A DNA stretch of 64,000 bases from Chinchilla lanigera (Eukaryota > Chordata > Mammalia > Rodentia > Chinchillidae): positions 5,364,919 to 5,428,918 of the forward strand of contig NW_004955501.1 of NCBI RefSeq assembly GCF_000276665.1, read 5' to 3'. Positions within the stretch are counted from its first letter, which is position 1; each line of letters opens with the position of its first letter. The translations under genes were made by a program, and so were the position numbers. The notes under the pieces were generated by a model, which saw only the letters and a list, made by a program, of their open reading frames with translations, had not been told where the DNA came from and did no database searches. Positions 20,630-33,868 of this stretch are shown one piece after another.

Positions 20630-22740
20630 CAAATGATAACAAATTTATATATACCTTCACATGTACAAGCAAAACTTCATGAAGTTAAAAAAAGTCATCC
20701 TAATGAATGTGACCTAAAAGAATTGTAAACCTTTGTTCTAAACCATACTGACAGATAATGAAGCCAGTTACCACCATCACCTGCACTGTGGGATCTAACA
20801 TCACTCCCCCAGAAAGCATGAAGTGAACACAGCATTCCTGCTCAGACATTCCAGTGAGGCAGGGACAGCTATCCCCTCTATTTTCAGAGGTGAGTGATTG
20901 ATCAATTACAGAGAATGCGAACAACACATTTAAGGTTCAGCATTTGCTAAAATCCACTCTTTCCACTCAGACCTTAAGTGGTCATTTTGGAAACTGCCAT
21001 CAGATGCACAAGGTGCTTGTTCATGGGGCAGTAATCCCACCTCAGAATATCTTCTAAGCTTCACACCAGTGGCATCCTATTTAATCAATTGTGCTTTTTC
21101 CCCTTATAAATCATAATTCGATAAATACAGCAGTATAAATCATGAACAAATCTGTAATTTTTACCTTTGCTTTATGAACTAAAATAAAGACATAAGCTGA
21201 CATAATATTTACATACATATAAAATACCCATCTTTAAATTATCTATTTTAAATCTGGGTTTATTCCAGTCTAATTGGAATTCTTCCTGACTTAATTTTGG
21301 ATTGTAAATTCTCCAAGTCTCAGGTCTACAGAGTAGCTGAAAGCTCCCTGTGTAATTTTCCTGAGTTAATTTACTCATTCTTCTCTTCCTGTTTTTAAAT
21401 TCACATGCTATTTAGGATCTCATCTGCTCTGGCTGTTCACTCTTCACAGGATGCACTGTACTTTTTCCACCCCTGCCCCCAAAGAACATGGGGCTTTGTT
21501 TGCGCTCCCTGTGGCTTACCTCTGCTCCACCACCCACTCAGGCTCCCATTCCCAAGCAGAAAAAGCCATGGATGCTGCTGTCTTGCTCTCCCCACTCTGG
21601 TATTGTTCCAATCAGGGAAATATTCCTATGGCAACCAACATGCACCATCTCACTCCTCTTCCCTGTGAGTTCCCTGTTTGTATGGCAGACATTTGGCAAG
21701 GACACTGAATTACTTTAACTTGCCTAGCAACTAGTAGCCTGTCCTAGTCCCTTTAAAGGTGGTTGGCTTCTTTTCTTTTATCTTTTAAAACACTTTCAGG
21801 GGCTGATTGGCTAGCTTTGGAAAGGGCGGCTGCCAAATCAGCCTCCCTGGGCGCTGACTTGGAGCACATACAAATGCTGGGCAAAGTATAGCCTCCTCTG
21901 GCTCCCAGGTGAAAAACTGTCCACATGCTCAAGGCAACAGCTTGAGAGCACACAGGTAGGTCTAAGGGCCTCACCCTGGGATGATTCCAAGGGGATTCCA
22001 GCTTTTAGAGAATCTCAGATTCCACTCAGCTATAATAAGGAGTCAAATTATCAATAGTTGTATTCATTCAGGAAGCCAGGTTTATCTATCCATTATTCTG
22101 TGTATTTCAGACCCTTCCTATTTTTACTTAACTGTCTGCAAACAGATATTTCAATTTATAAATTATACTTTATACATGTAGTTTTTGGTAACAAGAATCA
22201 ACATAGGCTCAAATGACTGATGCTACTGTAGTCCATATTTTTATATCCACTGTAAATTCTAAAGAAATAGCCAAAGTGTCTCTAATCTAATTTGGATACT
22301 CTAAAATTAAGTGCTTCTGCTGCAAATCTGTTAGGTGGAGAAACCTGTAAACAATGAATAGTTTACCAGGCTACTGGGGTACTTTGCTGAAAGATTCCAT
22401 GCATGCCTGGTGCCATTTAGGACAGAAGCCAAAGGCAGGTGCTTACTCTGAAAACCACCAATGAAATACTCAAGCCAGGTACTGGAGCAAAACAGAAGCT
22501 ACTGGACAAGCATTTCTACTGCTAGCTGCAGCCAACTGCCTTCTACAAGGAAAGCAAGGTCGCTGTTGCTGAAGGAGAGAGTTGCTAATGTAGGCTAGGA
22601 AGAGAATCCAGAGTGGATATTAGGGCACAAGAACCATACTTTGTGAGACAATCACTTCTGCCTGTAGGGAGAAAAAGACCCACTGTTTTATACTTTCAAG
22701 CTTCAATTCCCTAAAACAAGCAGGCTTCTTAGTGACTTCT
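20630..22740. other. Unassigned sequence
   Basis: About 2.1 kb without a named repeat. 21400-21970 is richer in G and C than its surroundings and holds overlapping frames in three phases, which argues against any one being coding. No promoter was seen. Confidence 0.45.
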
Positions 22741-22749
22741 ATGGCTTTG

Positions 22750-22830
22750 GAAGGACAAGGACATTTTCAGTCATAGATCCTGTTCTAATGATGATACACA
22801 GTAAATGGTCAGTAAGCATTTACTGAAAGG
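22750..22830 (+). mobile_element. L2 3' end fragment
   Basis: 'agatcctgttctaatgatg' and 'acagtaaatggtcagtaagc' with 'atttactgaaagg' resemble the last 70 bases of L2. Confidence 0.45.
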
Positions 22831-22889
22831 AAACAATACAACAGTAACTAAATGTAAATGAACATTTTTATACTATTTTACCTATTATA

Positions 22890-23445
22890 CTTACAAATTA
22901 AATTTCTGTCATATTCAGTGTTGACAAGGGTGTGGAACACCTGACACTCTTACATACTGTTGGTAGAAGTAAAAGTGAATGCAGTTATTTAGGAGGCCAG
23001 CTTAGGGGTGTTAGAGATGCACATAGTTTCTCACTGGTAATTCCAGTACTTTTTCCCACTCATCTGTTTCCTACAAATAAATTTACAAAACTGCAAAAAG
23101 ATATGTTCAGGGATATTTATTAGAACATTATTTGCAACAGAATAAAACTGGAAAAGCCTGAATGTTGATAATCAGAAGAGGCATTAAATTATAGCATGAA
23201 AACAAAATGGAATGCTATATAGCCACACAAAATGAGGTAGAGCTATACATACTGATAAGGGCAGATGTCCGAGATATATTGCTAAGAAAATATATTGCAC
23301 AACAGAATTTACATAGGTATCCATATGTACATTTATATAAGCATAGATGTGTCTTATATGTGTGTGTGTGTGTGTGTATGCATGTGTGTACTTGTATATG
23401 AATAGAACATGAGTTCATTTTTGGCAGATATGTAGAAATTTAACT
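22890..23445 (+). mobile_element. L1M ORF2 3' relic
   Basis: Sense landmarks: 'gtgttgacaagggtgtggaa', 'cactcttacatactgttggt', 'gggatatttattagaacatt', 'caacagaataaaactggaaa' and 'atggaatgctatatagccac'. These match the 3' part of an old L1 ORF2. Confidence 0.75.
23359..23394. repeat. (TG)n microsatellite
   Basis: About nine uninterrupted TG units are followed by broken ones, inside the L1M 3' region. The minus-strand reading (His-Thr repeats) is not a gene. Confidence 0.9.
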
Positions 23446-26430
23446 GTAAATACCTACAAGGAATAATATTTAGGAATACAAGAAGGAGTAGCCTTATTTT
23501 TACTTTGTAGCTTTTTTTAAAGAAGTTGATTAATTTTCAAAACAAAAATGTTTTATTTATTCTTTAAAAACATGTTAATAATTATTACTTGTTTTTGTAT
23601 CAATAGTATTAAACATGAATACAGCAGGGTCATTCATGTGGCCCCATATATCAGTACAGTGGTTTATAAAATCACATGAGGCACCCATAGGAAGTGAGAA
23701 GCTATAGAAGTAGAAAGAGCAGCTCACAGAAACTGTGCTTTTAATGTGCTGGGCACAGTGACTATACTGGAACTTTATTTAAATTTAAAATTTAAAAACC
23801 ATAATAGGTCTACATAAGTTAATATAACAAGTCTGGAGACATACCAAGACATATACAACAAATAAGCTAAGATAAACATTTCTTCCTAATGTCAGAGTCA
23901 TTTTTTAAGAGGAGGAAGCAGAGAAATAAAGCCTGCTGCTAAATTAGACACCCTAAGCCCCTAAAGCTCTGCACATGTACTCTGTACATATTCCTTTGTA
24001 TATGGAAACCACCAATCAACTGGATTCAAGAATTCCAAGTGATGTTAAAGAGAAAGACAGAAAGGTATAAATGTGTCTTTGGAGGGTATTACTTAACATG
24101 CAGAGAGAGAGACAGCTCAAGAGAAATTTCCCTGAATCATTATCAAATCAATAACAATATAATGAGGACCATGGCATAAAATAATTTTTTCCAACTTTCA
24201 AAGGTTAGAAAGAACAGTCTACTTTAAAAAATGAACATTAAGGTTCATTTCCACATTACTCCCAACCTCCCAAGTAGTCCTCCTACCTTTTTCTTTAAAA
24301 AAAAAGTCACGAAATAAAACTTCCCTCATTGCTCATTATAAAACTCCAGAATGCTCTTGACTTTGCCATTTAAACTGCCTATTGTTCTCCTAACTCCAGG
24401 AAATCTCTGAAAACTAGACATAATGACTGTTGTGACGGCTTTCACTAACAAGAAATGCTTTCTGTCAAAAGAAATGCTTTCTCCATTTCTATCATATGTA
24501 AAACAAGCTGCCTTCAGAAGCATCTTCATAGACAAGAGGAGCTTCTCTGAGATCCTGAAAACGTACTACAAAAGATGAAACAATGAATCAAAATGAATGA
24601 TAAATTTGTAGGAGTTTTCCCCTTTTTGATATAGTAAACTTGTAATTTATTTCCCAATTAGTACTGGTTCTATGGTTGAAGACCTGACTTCTTGCTCCAG
24701 AACTGTTAAAGGTAAATCACAGACATTCATTTAACAAAGGAACAGCAAAGAAATTGAGTTGGTGCTTCTTTTGAATTCTCTTAATGAAATAACATACAAA
24801 ATGTTCTTAGAAGAGTGTCTGGTAGCAACAGAGCAAATATGCAAAATTAGCAATTACATGGGATACAAAGCTACTTTTGTTTACTTATAACTGTGGATTG
24901 CTAGTACTGGAAAGACTCTAGATGTTACAGAACTCTAACATACCATGAAAAATTAGACACAAACATAAAGCAAGGTTCAGCTATGCCCAGAGTGCCTGTC
25001 TTTATTTAATTAGTGACCTAGTCAGTCATAAAACAACTACAAAAGAATGGCTAGGACAAGACTTGGAAGTACACAAGCAACTTAAAGAACAGTGGAACAC
25101 AAGACTGCCTCAGTCTCTCTATTAAAGGTGAAGTGGCGTGTACACTAAATGGGAAATATACAAGGGCTTCCTATCTTTTCTAAGCCCAACCAGCACACAG
25201 CAGGACATGTGAAAGATGGGTAGATGGGCTGGTGGCATGAACACAGGTAGTGCTCTCAATACAACACTCTTGCAGTTTCTACCTAATATAGAGGGCTTGA
25301 CAGTAAAAGATACTCTACCTGAAACAAAAAGGAAAACCTAACAGAGACACACGTAGACATCCCTCAGATTTCACTATAGGTTGAGCACCATATGGAAGTT
25401 GTTTTATGAATGAGGTTTAGTTAAGGCAGTTAAAGAAATCTAACCAAGTTTTCAGGGGAAGCACCAATGTCTGCTCATAGTGGAAATAACGAAATATATT
25501 CCTTCTTAGTTGGTTGTGTATAGGCAGCTCTTCTCTGCATCCAACCTCAATGATGCTATTTAAGTATCAGGAATTTTTATAGTAAGAAACTGAAAGAAAA
25601 GTGAAGATCTTGTTCAGAAGGATGTAACTGTATCAGACAACACCTAAGGGATTAAAGGCTGTATAACTAATTACAATAACACAACAAATACTTACTGTTA
25701 GAAGGAAGATACGTGTGACAATATTGAATTATGGATGAGTTTTAAAGAAATGGAGTTTTATTGGAAGAATTCAAATTAAATGCTAGTAAAATATTACCAA
25801 GTAGCAATCCTCCTAGGTCTATTTTAATGCCTAAAAGCACTCAGTACATAGTTAGGATGCTAATAGATGAAAGGAGGCATTTGAAAGCAGATATTCCTCT
25901 CAAGCAGGTTAACATATTTCCTAGCACACATGTTTACATTCTTCATTTGCTCTGTGGGCCCCTTCTCCACAGATAAAACAAAGTAAGCTGAAGAATTACC
26001 CTAGAGAAATTACCAAGGACCATGAATTAATGGAGTACAAATGAACTACATTTCGGAAGAGAAAACAAGGGCTCTGTCAGATGGCTGCAGCCAACTGCAT
26101 CTGGATGTATTTTTAAATGAGTGTTTATACTCTACTGTTCATCTACATTATCACAAGAGGCTCTGTCTTTGCATACAAAGCAGGGAAGAACTGTGAATGA
26201 AGTCAGTGTGTTGAATGGAGCTGAGAGTGGGTGGAAGGGAGTGTCTGCCCCCTTTCTGCTCTGTTATTTTTCTTTCTCCTCCTATCTGGTACTCTGTGAT
26301 GTACTCTGACAGCTTTTTCCAACTGAAATGAGTGAGGAAGACAAGCCTGACCACTTAGACTCAGGAAAAGCACATTAGAAACTTTTGTCTAGCCTATGTA
26401 GGCTCCTCATTGTCCATGAATGGAGCTATT
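23446..26430. other. Unassigned, repeat-poor sequence
   Basis: Nearly 3 kb without a recognised repeat or coding frame. AT-rich, with many short frames interrupted on all phases. Confidence 0.45.
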
Positions 26431-26434
26431 CCAT

Positions 26435-26605
26435 TTCCAAAGCACTTTAGAGACTGAAATACCTCATTTGATTCAACTACCTGTGACACGGGCCAGGCAG
26501 GTATCTTCATTTTACAGAAAGAGGGCAATGATGTGATGGGGGGCTTGGTGCCAGAAAATGGTAGAACTCAGCACAAAGTCCTACCTTCCTACTCCTGGAA
26601 GTAAA
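26435..26605 (-). mobile_element. MIR SINE relic
   Basis: Antisense order: 'aagcactttagagactgaaa', 'tatcttcattttacagaaag' and 'aatggtagaactcagcacaa'. Confidence 0.6.
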
Positions 26606-26609
26606 GGGC

Positions 26610-27540
26610 AAGGCCTTTTACACACTCCTACCATGAACTGAGACCCCCTGTTTTTTATCTGATCCCCTAGGAGCTATAGAAAACAGAACTCTGGGTGAAA
26701 GAACCATGCATGTGTGGTTCCACCAATTACTTCACTATGATGTCACAAGGGACTTACTAGATTCTAGGACAGTAACTTGCTAGATGTCAAGTACAGTTTT
26801 ATCTGCATCTGCTCCTCTCCTAGAGAGAAATACACTCCTAGGGAAAACTTACGTATTGTTCTGAATTTTTATTTGTTATAAAATTTGAGATATTCATTGA
26901 GGGTAGAACTGGGTACCCTGGTAAGGATAAACGGCAGGCAATTGAAAACATTTTATAAACACAGAATTTAATACAAATGCATAATTAAATTACCCCCAAG
27001 CCTTTGGATGTTGTTCTCCTTCTGGAAAGAATGATTCCATTTAAGGAATAATGCTACTCTGTAAGTATAAGTAATTTATTAATATGAAGGCAATGGGGTT
27101 TTGTCATGGAAAAATATGATAAATTATTATACTAGTTTAGATTTGGGGGTACCTAGCATGAGCAAAGTTCTGGAACAAAAACAAAAACAAACAGAAAAAG
27201 CACTAGAGGAGACGGTTCTCTGGTACATTAGACTAAGTTTCAATCTCACTGGTTCCATTTGGGACCAATGTTTGTTTTATGCAATACTCTATCCTGGGAG
27301 CAAACTTCCACTTTATGAAATGGTCTGAATACAATTAAGTGATTTCCAGCATATGAAGCCAAAATGAGTACTGCTAGAATTAAAATACAGATATATTTTT
27401 CCTTTGAATGCACTAAGAGCACTTGGCAGAATGTTTTGAGATATACTGAACCCAAGTCAATTATCCTTTGACTAAATTTGATGATGTAAGGGGCAAATGC
27501 CTTCAAACTGGGAGGAATCTTACAAATAAGTTAGTATGTC
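26610..27540. other. Unassigned sequence
   Basis: No named element. Frames 27101-27328 (plus) and 27246-27506 (minus) overlap and show no domain. Confidence 0.45.
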
Positions 27541-27544
27541 TTCA

Positions 27545-27650
27545 CAGGTTATAAAGAAGTACATGCAGTATGACCCCTCAATTTATTTCCATTCATATTC
27601 ATATAAAAATACACAGACACACATAAAATAACAATGTATGTTACAGTTTT
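27545..27650 (+). mobile_element. L1M 3' fragment
   Basis: 'gaagtacatgcagtatgacc' with 'catataaaaatacacagaca' resembles the terminal part of L1M ORF2 and 3' UTR. Confidence 0.4.
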
Positions 27651-27689
27651 AAACTTATCAGTAAAATCAGTAGAACTATGAATCATTTA

Positions 27690-27860
27690 TTTTTTAACTG
27701 ATTGGTTTGCACAGCTTGGGATTGAACCCAATGGTGCTTTACTACTGAGCTACATTCCCAGCCTTTTTTGTATGTTTTATTACTAAGTTGCCCAGGCTGG
27801 TTTTAAACTTATAATTATCCTGCTTCAGCCTCCTAAGCAGCTGGAATTATGGAGTGCAAT
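27690..27860 (-). mobile_element. B1-dID type dimeric SINE
   Basis: Read on the minus strand, a B1 (7SL-derived) half ('cagctgcttaggaggctga' and 'ccagcctgggcaacttagt') is followed by an ID-like half with 'tggtgctttactactgagct' seen on the plus strand. B1 plus ID dimers are known from squirrels and dormice. It is diverged from the copy at 48628. Confidence 0.7.
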
Positions 27861-27976
27861 GTTCAAGGGTTTGTCTGTCTGTATCTCCGTCCTTCCCCCT
27901 CTTCCTTCCACCCTCCAGGAAAGAAAACTGTTAGCCATTATCCACAGTTTATGACACATTCTCTTCATTGCAAGAT
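27861..27976. other. Spacer between SINEs
   Basis: T/C-rich unassigned sequence before the next SINE insertion. Confidence 0.4.
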
Positions 27977-27989
27977 TCTCTCTTGCTTT

Positions 27990-28063
27990 TTTTTTTTTTT
28001 TTTTTTTGGTTTTTCTCCGGTACCGGGAACCGAACTCACGACCTTGCACTTGCCAGGCAGGCA
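27990..28063 (-). mobile_element. Young ID SINE, 5'-truncated
   Basis: The minus strand starts mid-element at GCCTGCCTGGCAAGTGCAAG, so box A is missing. Box B 'gagttcggttcccgg' and the CC-interrupted A tail are present. A perfect 13-bp duplication TCTCTCTTGCTTT flanks it at 27977-27989 and 28064-28076. The 5' truncation is unusual for so short a SINE. Confidence 0.95.
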
Positions 28064-28076
28064 TCTCTCTTGCTTT

Positions 28077-28785
28077 ATCTATTTATCATTTAGTTTTTTA
28101 TTCTCGCTCCCCATCCTCCCTCATATAACCATTCTGATGTGCCTACAAGATACAGTATCTCTTTTGTGTGTGCTCCTGAAAAATGGGTATCGTTTTGTAT
28201 GCATGACTTTGTGTGCATATATCTTAACCTGAGAAAGGGGCCTTCACATCTCATTGTTTTTCTTTTTTCACTTGACACTATGCCCTTGAAATCCATCCAC
28301 ATTGATCAATATTCACCTCATCGATTGTTTCTATTTGCTGCATGGTATGTTTTATGTTCATTCATCAAATCTGAACTACCCATCTTTTTAGTAAACAATA
28401 CTCAAATTGCTACCTCTTATCACTACAACCACCCTGTGTGTATATTTTATGTCCTATTAGAGTTCACAAACACATACACATGAAATTTTCATACATCTCT
28501 TAAGAGTGTAACTGTCAGGTCATATGATACTATAAGAGGCCCTAATTTGAGCAAGTGGAACCAAACGATGACATCAGTCTATGCTCCTACTAATGATACA
28601 CAAGGGCCCCCACAGCCTGAGAAATACTCAGTATGCTATACAATAATATATTATTATTGATTTAAATTGCATGTCTCTTATTACTAGTGATTTAAAAAAT
28701 CTTCTCCAAAGCTTGATGGCCTTTTCAGTTTCTTTCTCTGTAGACTGCCTGTTGAAATCCTTTGCCCAAATTTTCTACAAATAAC
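28077..28785 (-). mobile_element. L1M ORF2 3' relic
   Basis: Antisense landmarks: 'ccttgaaatccatccacatt', 'tgcatggtatgttttatgtt', 'atgctcctactaatgataca', 'ttgcatgtctcttattacta' and 'ctgttgaaatcctttgccca'. These are the reverse complement of an old L1 ORF2 tail. Confidence 0.7.
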
Positions 28786-29195
28786 ACATATTGCTTCAAA
28801 AATAATCACCTGCCCTCAGTGAAATCATCTGAATAAGACAGGCAACAAGAAAAATCCACACATAAGAACAGATGGCAATGAATCCATCTTCTGAAAGTGG
28901 CAGTGACTTGAGAGTGAACAGTGAATTTGGGAATGGTATAATAACAGTAACGGCACCTGATGGTGGTATGTGCAATCACCTGTTAATGTTCCTGGCAAGA
29001 AGCAGATGTTCACTAAACACCTCTCCTTTCCCCCATCTTCTAAGACTATCACACCAAATTGTGAGAAAGGAAAACCATGTATTATTTTTATTCCCCTTCA
29101 ATGGATAACAGTACTGCCTGGAGGAATGCCCTGATGTGCCTGATTGGTGAGAGAGGCAAGCCCAATGCGCAAGTTTCTAGTTCTTCCTTTCATCC
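28786..29195. other. Unassigned sequence
   Basis: Overlapping plus and minus frames (28872-29108, 28825-29052) without domains. Confidence 0.4.
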
Positions 29196-29199
29196 CCAC

Positions 29200-29440
29200 T
29201 AAGGGTATAAGCTTGGAAACACAGCCTGGCTTTGTATCCCAGTTTCTCAACTTCTTGCTATTTGGTTTTATGAAAATCACCTTTGAATCTCAGTCTCCTC
29301 CCATCAAATGGGGTACCAGTGAGGGTATCTTCCTCATGGGGTTCCAGTAAGGATTCAATGATTCCCAGGGGGCCATACATAATATTGCCTGGCACTAAGC
29401 TGGTACTCAGTGAGTTTTAGCCAATGCTGTCAATATTATT
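29200..29440 (+). mobile_element. MIR SINE relic
   Basis: Sense landmarks: 'tgaatctcagtctcctccca', 'tcaaatggggtaccagtgag', 'tattgcctggcactaagctg' and 'gtactcagtgagttttagcc'. Confidence 0.7.
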
Positions 29441-30922
29441 ACCCAGTTTATCCTTAGGAGATGAGAACTGTACTAAAATGACACTGTAAATAGTCCTCTA
29501 TTAATGCCCTTTAATTGCCTGGCTGTTAGATTTCATTTTGAAAGGTTTAATTAAGACTATAGAACAGCAAGTGAACACCTTATATCCTAAAAATTGTATT
29601 TAATTCTAAACAGTTTTCATAATCCATTTTTTCCAGTTTACTTTTTAAAAAAATCTTAAGGAGATAAACATTTTCCCTTTGAGGTTTTCTGGGTTTAACT
29701 TCTCCAGGTCCTCCTTGCAACTCTAGTAACACCTCTGGGGACTTCACTTACTAGAATAGAACAAAACTGTTTGGCTTCCATACAAAGCAGGCAGCATTTA
29801 TCTTTTCCTTGTGCCATGATTATTCTTATTCATATCTCTAGTCATGGAAGTAAAAAGGCTATCAGCCGAAGACATAAAGCATCTAGTGGTAATCGTGGCC
29901 TGAATATAAGCAACTCTTATTTTTCTTAGCTTTAAAAAAAAAAAAAAGAAAGTAGTACATAAAAGAATCAAATCTAGCAGGTACAATAAAAGCTGGGGTG
30001 ATGGGGAGCAGCAGCAGCTGGAGGGCTGCTTAGAATCCTAAACAAGTGGTCAAAACTTATTGAACCGCAAAAGTAAAAGCAACTGGTACTAACCCTGCTC
30101 AGAGGGTCACTAGGAATCCTAAGGCTTAAGTATTTGCAAGGCCATCTCTTGCCAAGGCCTTGTGGACAGTCGCTGCTGCCCACACAGCGGGCTTCAGCTT
30201 CCTGATTAGGACATGTGAGACAAAACACCCTCCACTTCCTTCTCACTCTAAACTCTGGGATTTTTATACTTGATTCCTAAATCTAGACTTGTAAAAACGT
30301 TTTATATGTGCACACACTGACACTACCACGTTATGTTAGTGGTGTAATTTATTATTTTATTATGCTAGCAGTTATATTATTAATGGAATTCTCATCTCTT
30401 TGAAACCCAAAAGCAAATAAAAATACTGCTGCCAAATCTATCTGGAAGACAAAGATTCAGTTGAAAATAGCGAGGTGCTCCTTCTGAGGATGGCACTTTG
30501 ACTGTGCTTTTCCTAGACACAATTCCTCTTAAAATACAAGCTCAAAAATGGACAGATACTTCTTTCTCCATGTGGATTTTCTCTTCTTCCCAAAGTTGAC
30601 CTGTAAAGATAGGACGCTCAGAGACACCCAAAATCAACCACTAAAAATTCTGTTTGCAAAATCTGCTCATGTCCTGAATACACAGCTATATCCTGAAGGG
30701 AACAAACAAGATCTTGGAAACTGACTTGAGACCCAGAACAAATGGATATGTATATTTATTTTCCCAAATAACACAGAGCCAATTCATCAGCTGCCTCCTC
30801 CTCAGGTTATCAGTCAAGGAAAATAATCAGGGAGAAAATGAACAACATCCAATTATCCGTGACTCAGATTCCACTCAACTCTCAAGAGGGTAAGGGTGGG
30901 GTAGGATAAAAGTGTATCATAA
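29441..30922. other. Unassigned, repeat-poor sequence
   Basis: No named repeat in about 1.5 kb apart from an A run at 29934-29947. The minus frame 29974-30246 (90 codons) has no domain. Confidence 0.45.
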
Positions 30923-31290
30923 TGTTATGGTTTGTGTCTAGATATCCCCCCAAAGCCTCATGCTGTCATGGGTGTAGGCTTCTAGAGTTTTTGATTGACT
31001 CATGGTTCAATGCTGGGATTATGGGTGCGAGTGCTACACCCACCCTAGGGTGAGTAACTGGAATACAATGTAAGGGAGGAAAAGAGGCTTGCTTGTTGCC
31101 CCTCCTCCCTTTTTGCTTTTGCTGCTTTCTGCCGCCATGAATGGTTGTCCTCTGCCATGTGCCACTCTGCCTTGGAGCCAGCTGCGTATGGACTGAAACC
31201 TCCACAAATGTGAGCTAAATAAACTTTTCCTTCCTTAATTGTGGGTGTCAGGTATTTTGTCTCAGCAACAGGAGAAAAGTAACCAAGACA
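30923..31290 (+). mobile_element. MaLR solo LTR, copy 2 of 3
   Basis: Starts TGTTATGGTTTGTGTCTAGA and ends AACCAAGACA. Landmarks include 'ttgattgactcatggttcaa', 'tctgccatgtgccactctgc' and 'agctaaataaacttttcctt', which holds the polyadenylation signal. Flanks CATAA and CATCA differ at one base. It is the sense counterpart of copies at 11081 and 36737. Confidence 0.85.
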
Positions 31291-33255
31291 CATCATAACA
31301 AGGGTATTTTGATACATGAGAGATATTTATGTGGCTCTAAAATATTAGTAATTGTTTGTTTTGTGGGGCTGGGAAGGGAGACTTTATTTTTGTTTTTAAA
31401 TGTTACTTTAAATTCTGTAAGATTTACGATATAAATATGTATAAAAGAGCCATCCTCATGTGACTCTTCAACAGATTTTTTTTAAAGGTAGAAGGGATGG
31501 TCTGAAAATTGACTGATAAAGTTAAGTCTGCTGAAATGCTTATTTTGAAAACAGATTTGTTTTTATGCAATTAATATATTAGAAAACAATTTAAATACAC
31601 TGCAAATTGTGTGTTCATGAGTCATCTCATCCATGCAAACACCAAGTAACTGCAGAAAACCATATTTAGTTAAAAGCACACGCAGCTGCCTGTGACACCT
31701 ATCAGCTCCCAGTTCTTAGCTCCAAGTGTTAGCAGCCATACTGACATCTGTTACAGCTTTCCAATGCCACAAGACTCTTTCCAACACTTTACAGCTATCA
31801 CAAGCTGCAACCCTTTCAATGCCCACTTCCACAAGCAAACTTAAGGTTTTCCCCAAGTAAAAGTGCCGTATCTCCTGTATATACATCCTTGACCATCTAC
31901 ATATGTTAACAGTGTTACCAATTTTAACCCGCTTCTATATTTTTAATATGTCACTGACAAAAGTTTTGAGTATTGTGTCACTAGCCCAATATTCTCCATT
32001 AAGCTCAATAGTTTCTGTTGCACAATTTTGCATAGCATGGGGACTTTCAGGAATATATGTCAATTACTAGCAGAACGAACTGCATCTTTCTGCAAAGTAA
32101 ACTGATTTTTCTCTTCAGCCTGCAATGGTCGTATTAATTTACTTTCAACTGATAAAACAGAAGTGATGGCTGGACAGCTCTTGACTTTCAGAGGCCCCTG
32201 AAATACATTAATCTTTGACTAGTCACTAGGTAAGACGGGGGCTAGAAAGTAGGCTAGGTGTCACTTCTGTGATGATCCTTATTCTTGGTTCCAGATGGCA
32301 TAAGGATTCTAACATATGCATGTTATTAAATATTAGAAAGTGTCTTTATGATAACAGGACTGGTTGACACAACTGGAAAAAGTCAAAATGCCATCTAACC
32401 AGGAAGCATATTCAGAGATACGTTAAGAGTCAATGGCACATTTTGTCACATGATTTAATTGAAAACAAACCATTATATATTTTTGTAGTAATTCTGTCCC
32501 AATGATTCTTGCGATTTTTCCTTCCCACTACTATTCTTCCTGAAGTCCACATCCTTGTTTCAATATCGCCTTAAGCAACAGATGGCAGAGTTTGTTTTTT
32601 TAAGTTTTTGTTGTTTTTTCCCTTCCGATGTATGAGTGGGTAGGTGGGCACCCACACAGATAAAGAAAAACCTACACAGTTATTAATGTGGACAAAGTAA
32701 ACAAATCCTTATTGTAGTATGAACGCAAAGCCTTCAGGACTTTTTCTTCCTTTCAGCAGATGACTATGTCAGCAGAGACCTGTCAACTGCCTCCCACCAG
32801 GGCTAAATGATGTCCATATCTCCTCCTTTACATAGAGGTACTGGATGGAGGCAGTTAAAGAAAAGGTAGTTTCTATTTTTACTAATGACAGTGAAATGCA
32901 CAGACAAAACCTAGTATAACTCCTTAGCTACCAAACTGACATTTTCTTAGACATGATGTAAGGTATGGAGGAAAACCCAGCTTGTACCTCAATGAACAAT
33001 GTCTATATGAATTTGTTCACCATACTTGGGATATATGTTCATTCCTTCATCTATTCTCAACTGCTTTAGGACAGTATGATAAAATAAATACAAAATATTA
33101 AAAATGAAGCAAATGAGCATGTATTCATATATATATGAGTACACATTATATGCAAGTCATAATTCAAATGAATTAAAGAGAGCTATCATAACGAAGAAAC
33201 AGTGGTGAAAATCTTCAGTTCAAAAGAAACTTTTAACAAGAATGCACTGAAGAAA
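31291..33255. other. Repeat-poor, AT-rich block
   Basis: Almost 2 kb without a recognised transposon or tandem repeat. No frame longer than 60 codons has protein features. Could hold conserved non-coding DNA, which cannot be judged from one sequence. Confidence 0.45.
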
Positions 33256-33259
33256 AATC

Positions 33260-33415
33260 AGGGTTGAAGGCAGAGTCCTAGGTTCAAACATCAGCTCTTG
33301 TATTTACTTCCCAGAAAAGTAATTTAAACTTTTTGAGTTTCAGTTTCTTATAGATAAAAGTGAGAATATTCTCTACCTAAAATTGTTGTTTTCAAGATTA
33401 AGTGATAATTTTGCA
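33260..33415 (+). mobile_element. MIR SINE relic
   Basis: Sense landmarks: 'cctaggttcaaacatcagct', 'gagtttcagtttcttataga' and 'tgttttcaagattaagtgat'. Confidence 0.65.
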
Positions 33416-33674
33416 GAGGTAATATATCTTTTAAATCTGCCCTATATCTTTGGCTTCATTCTGTGTTAAGAAATTCAGACTGGATGAGCACCCCAGAGTT
33501 CAGACACCACGTTAGCTGTCTGTGGCACTATTGATCTGATGGGCAGGATACGAGCACACACCCAGGACTCCAACCCAGGGACAATAGTGAGAGACTAGCT
33601 GGGCCAACAGAGCAATAAAACTGAAAAATGTTGAACTGCCTCATTTCAAAACTTTCCACATTGTGAGAGACCTT

Positions 33675-33868
33675 AGGACACCAGTTCTCAAAATGTGATC
33701 CCTAGACCAACAATATCAATGACACTAGAAAACTTGTTACTAAGGCAAGCTTTGTGCCCTCTTGCACACCTATTCAACCCAAAACCTCCAAGAGAAGGTG
33801 ATGCAACAGACAACAGATTATAACAAACCCTTCAGGAGATTCTGATATACAAATGTAAGAACCATGAT
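33675..33868 (+). mobile_element. hAT-Charlie MITE of the MER1 group
   Basis: Starts 'cagttctcaaaatgtgatcc', then 'ctagaccaacaatatcaatg', 'gaaaacttgttactaaggca' and 'aacccttcaggagattctga'. It ends in 'aagaaccatgatt'. The ends are the imperfect inverted termini CAGTTCTCAA and its partner. Confidence 0.7.

Noticed and set aside
23207..23418. Frames rich in His-Thr or Cys-Val
   Set aside because: Both are translations of the (TG)n microsatellite inside an L1M relic.
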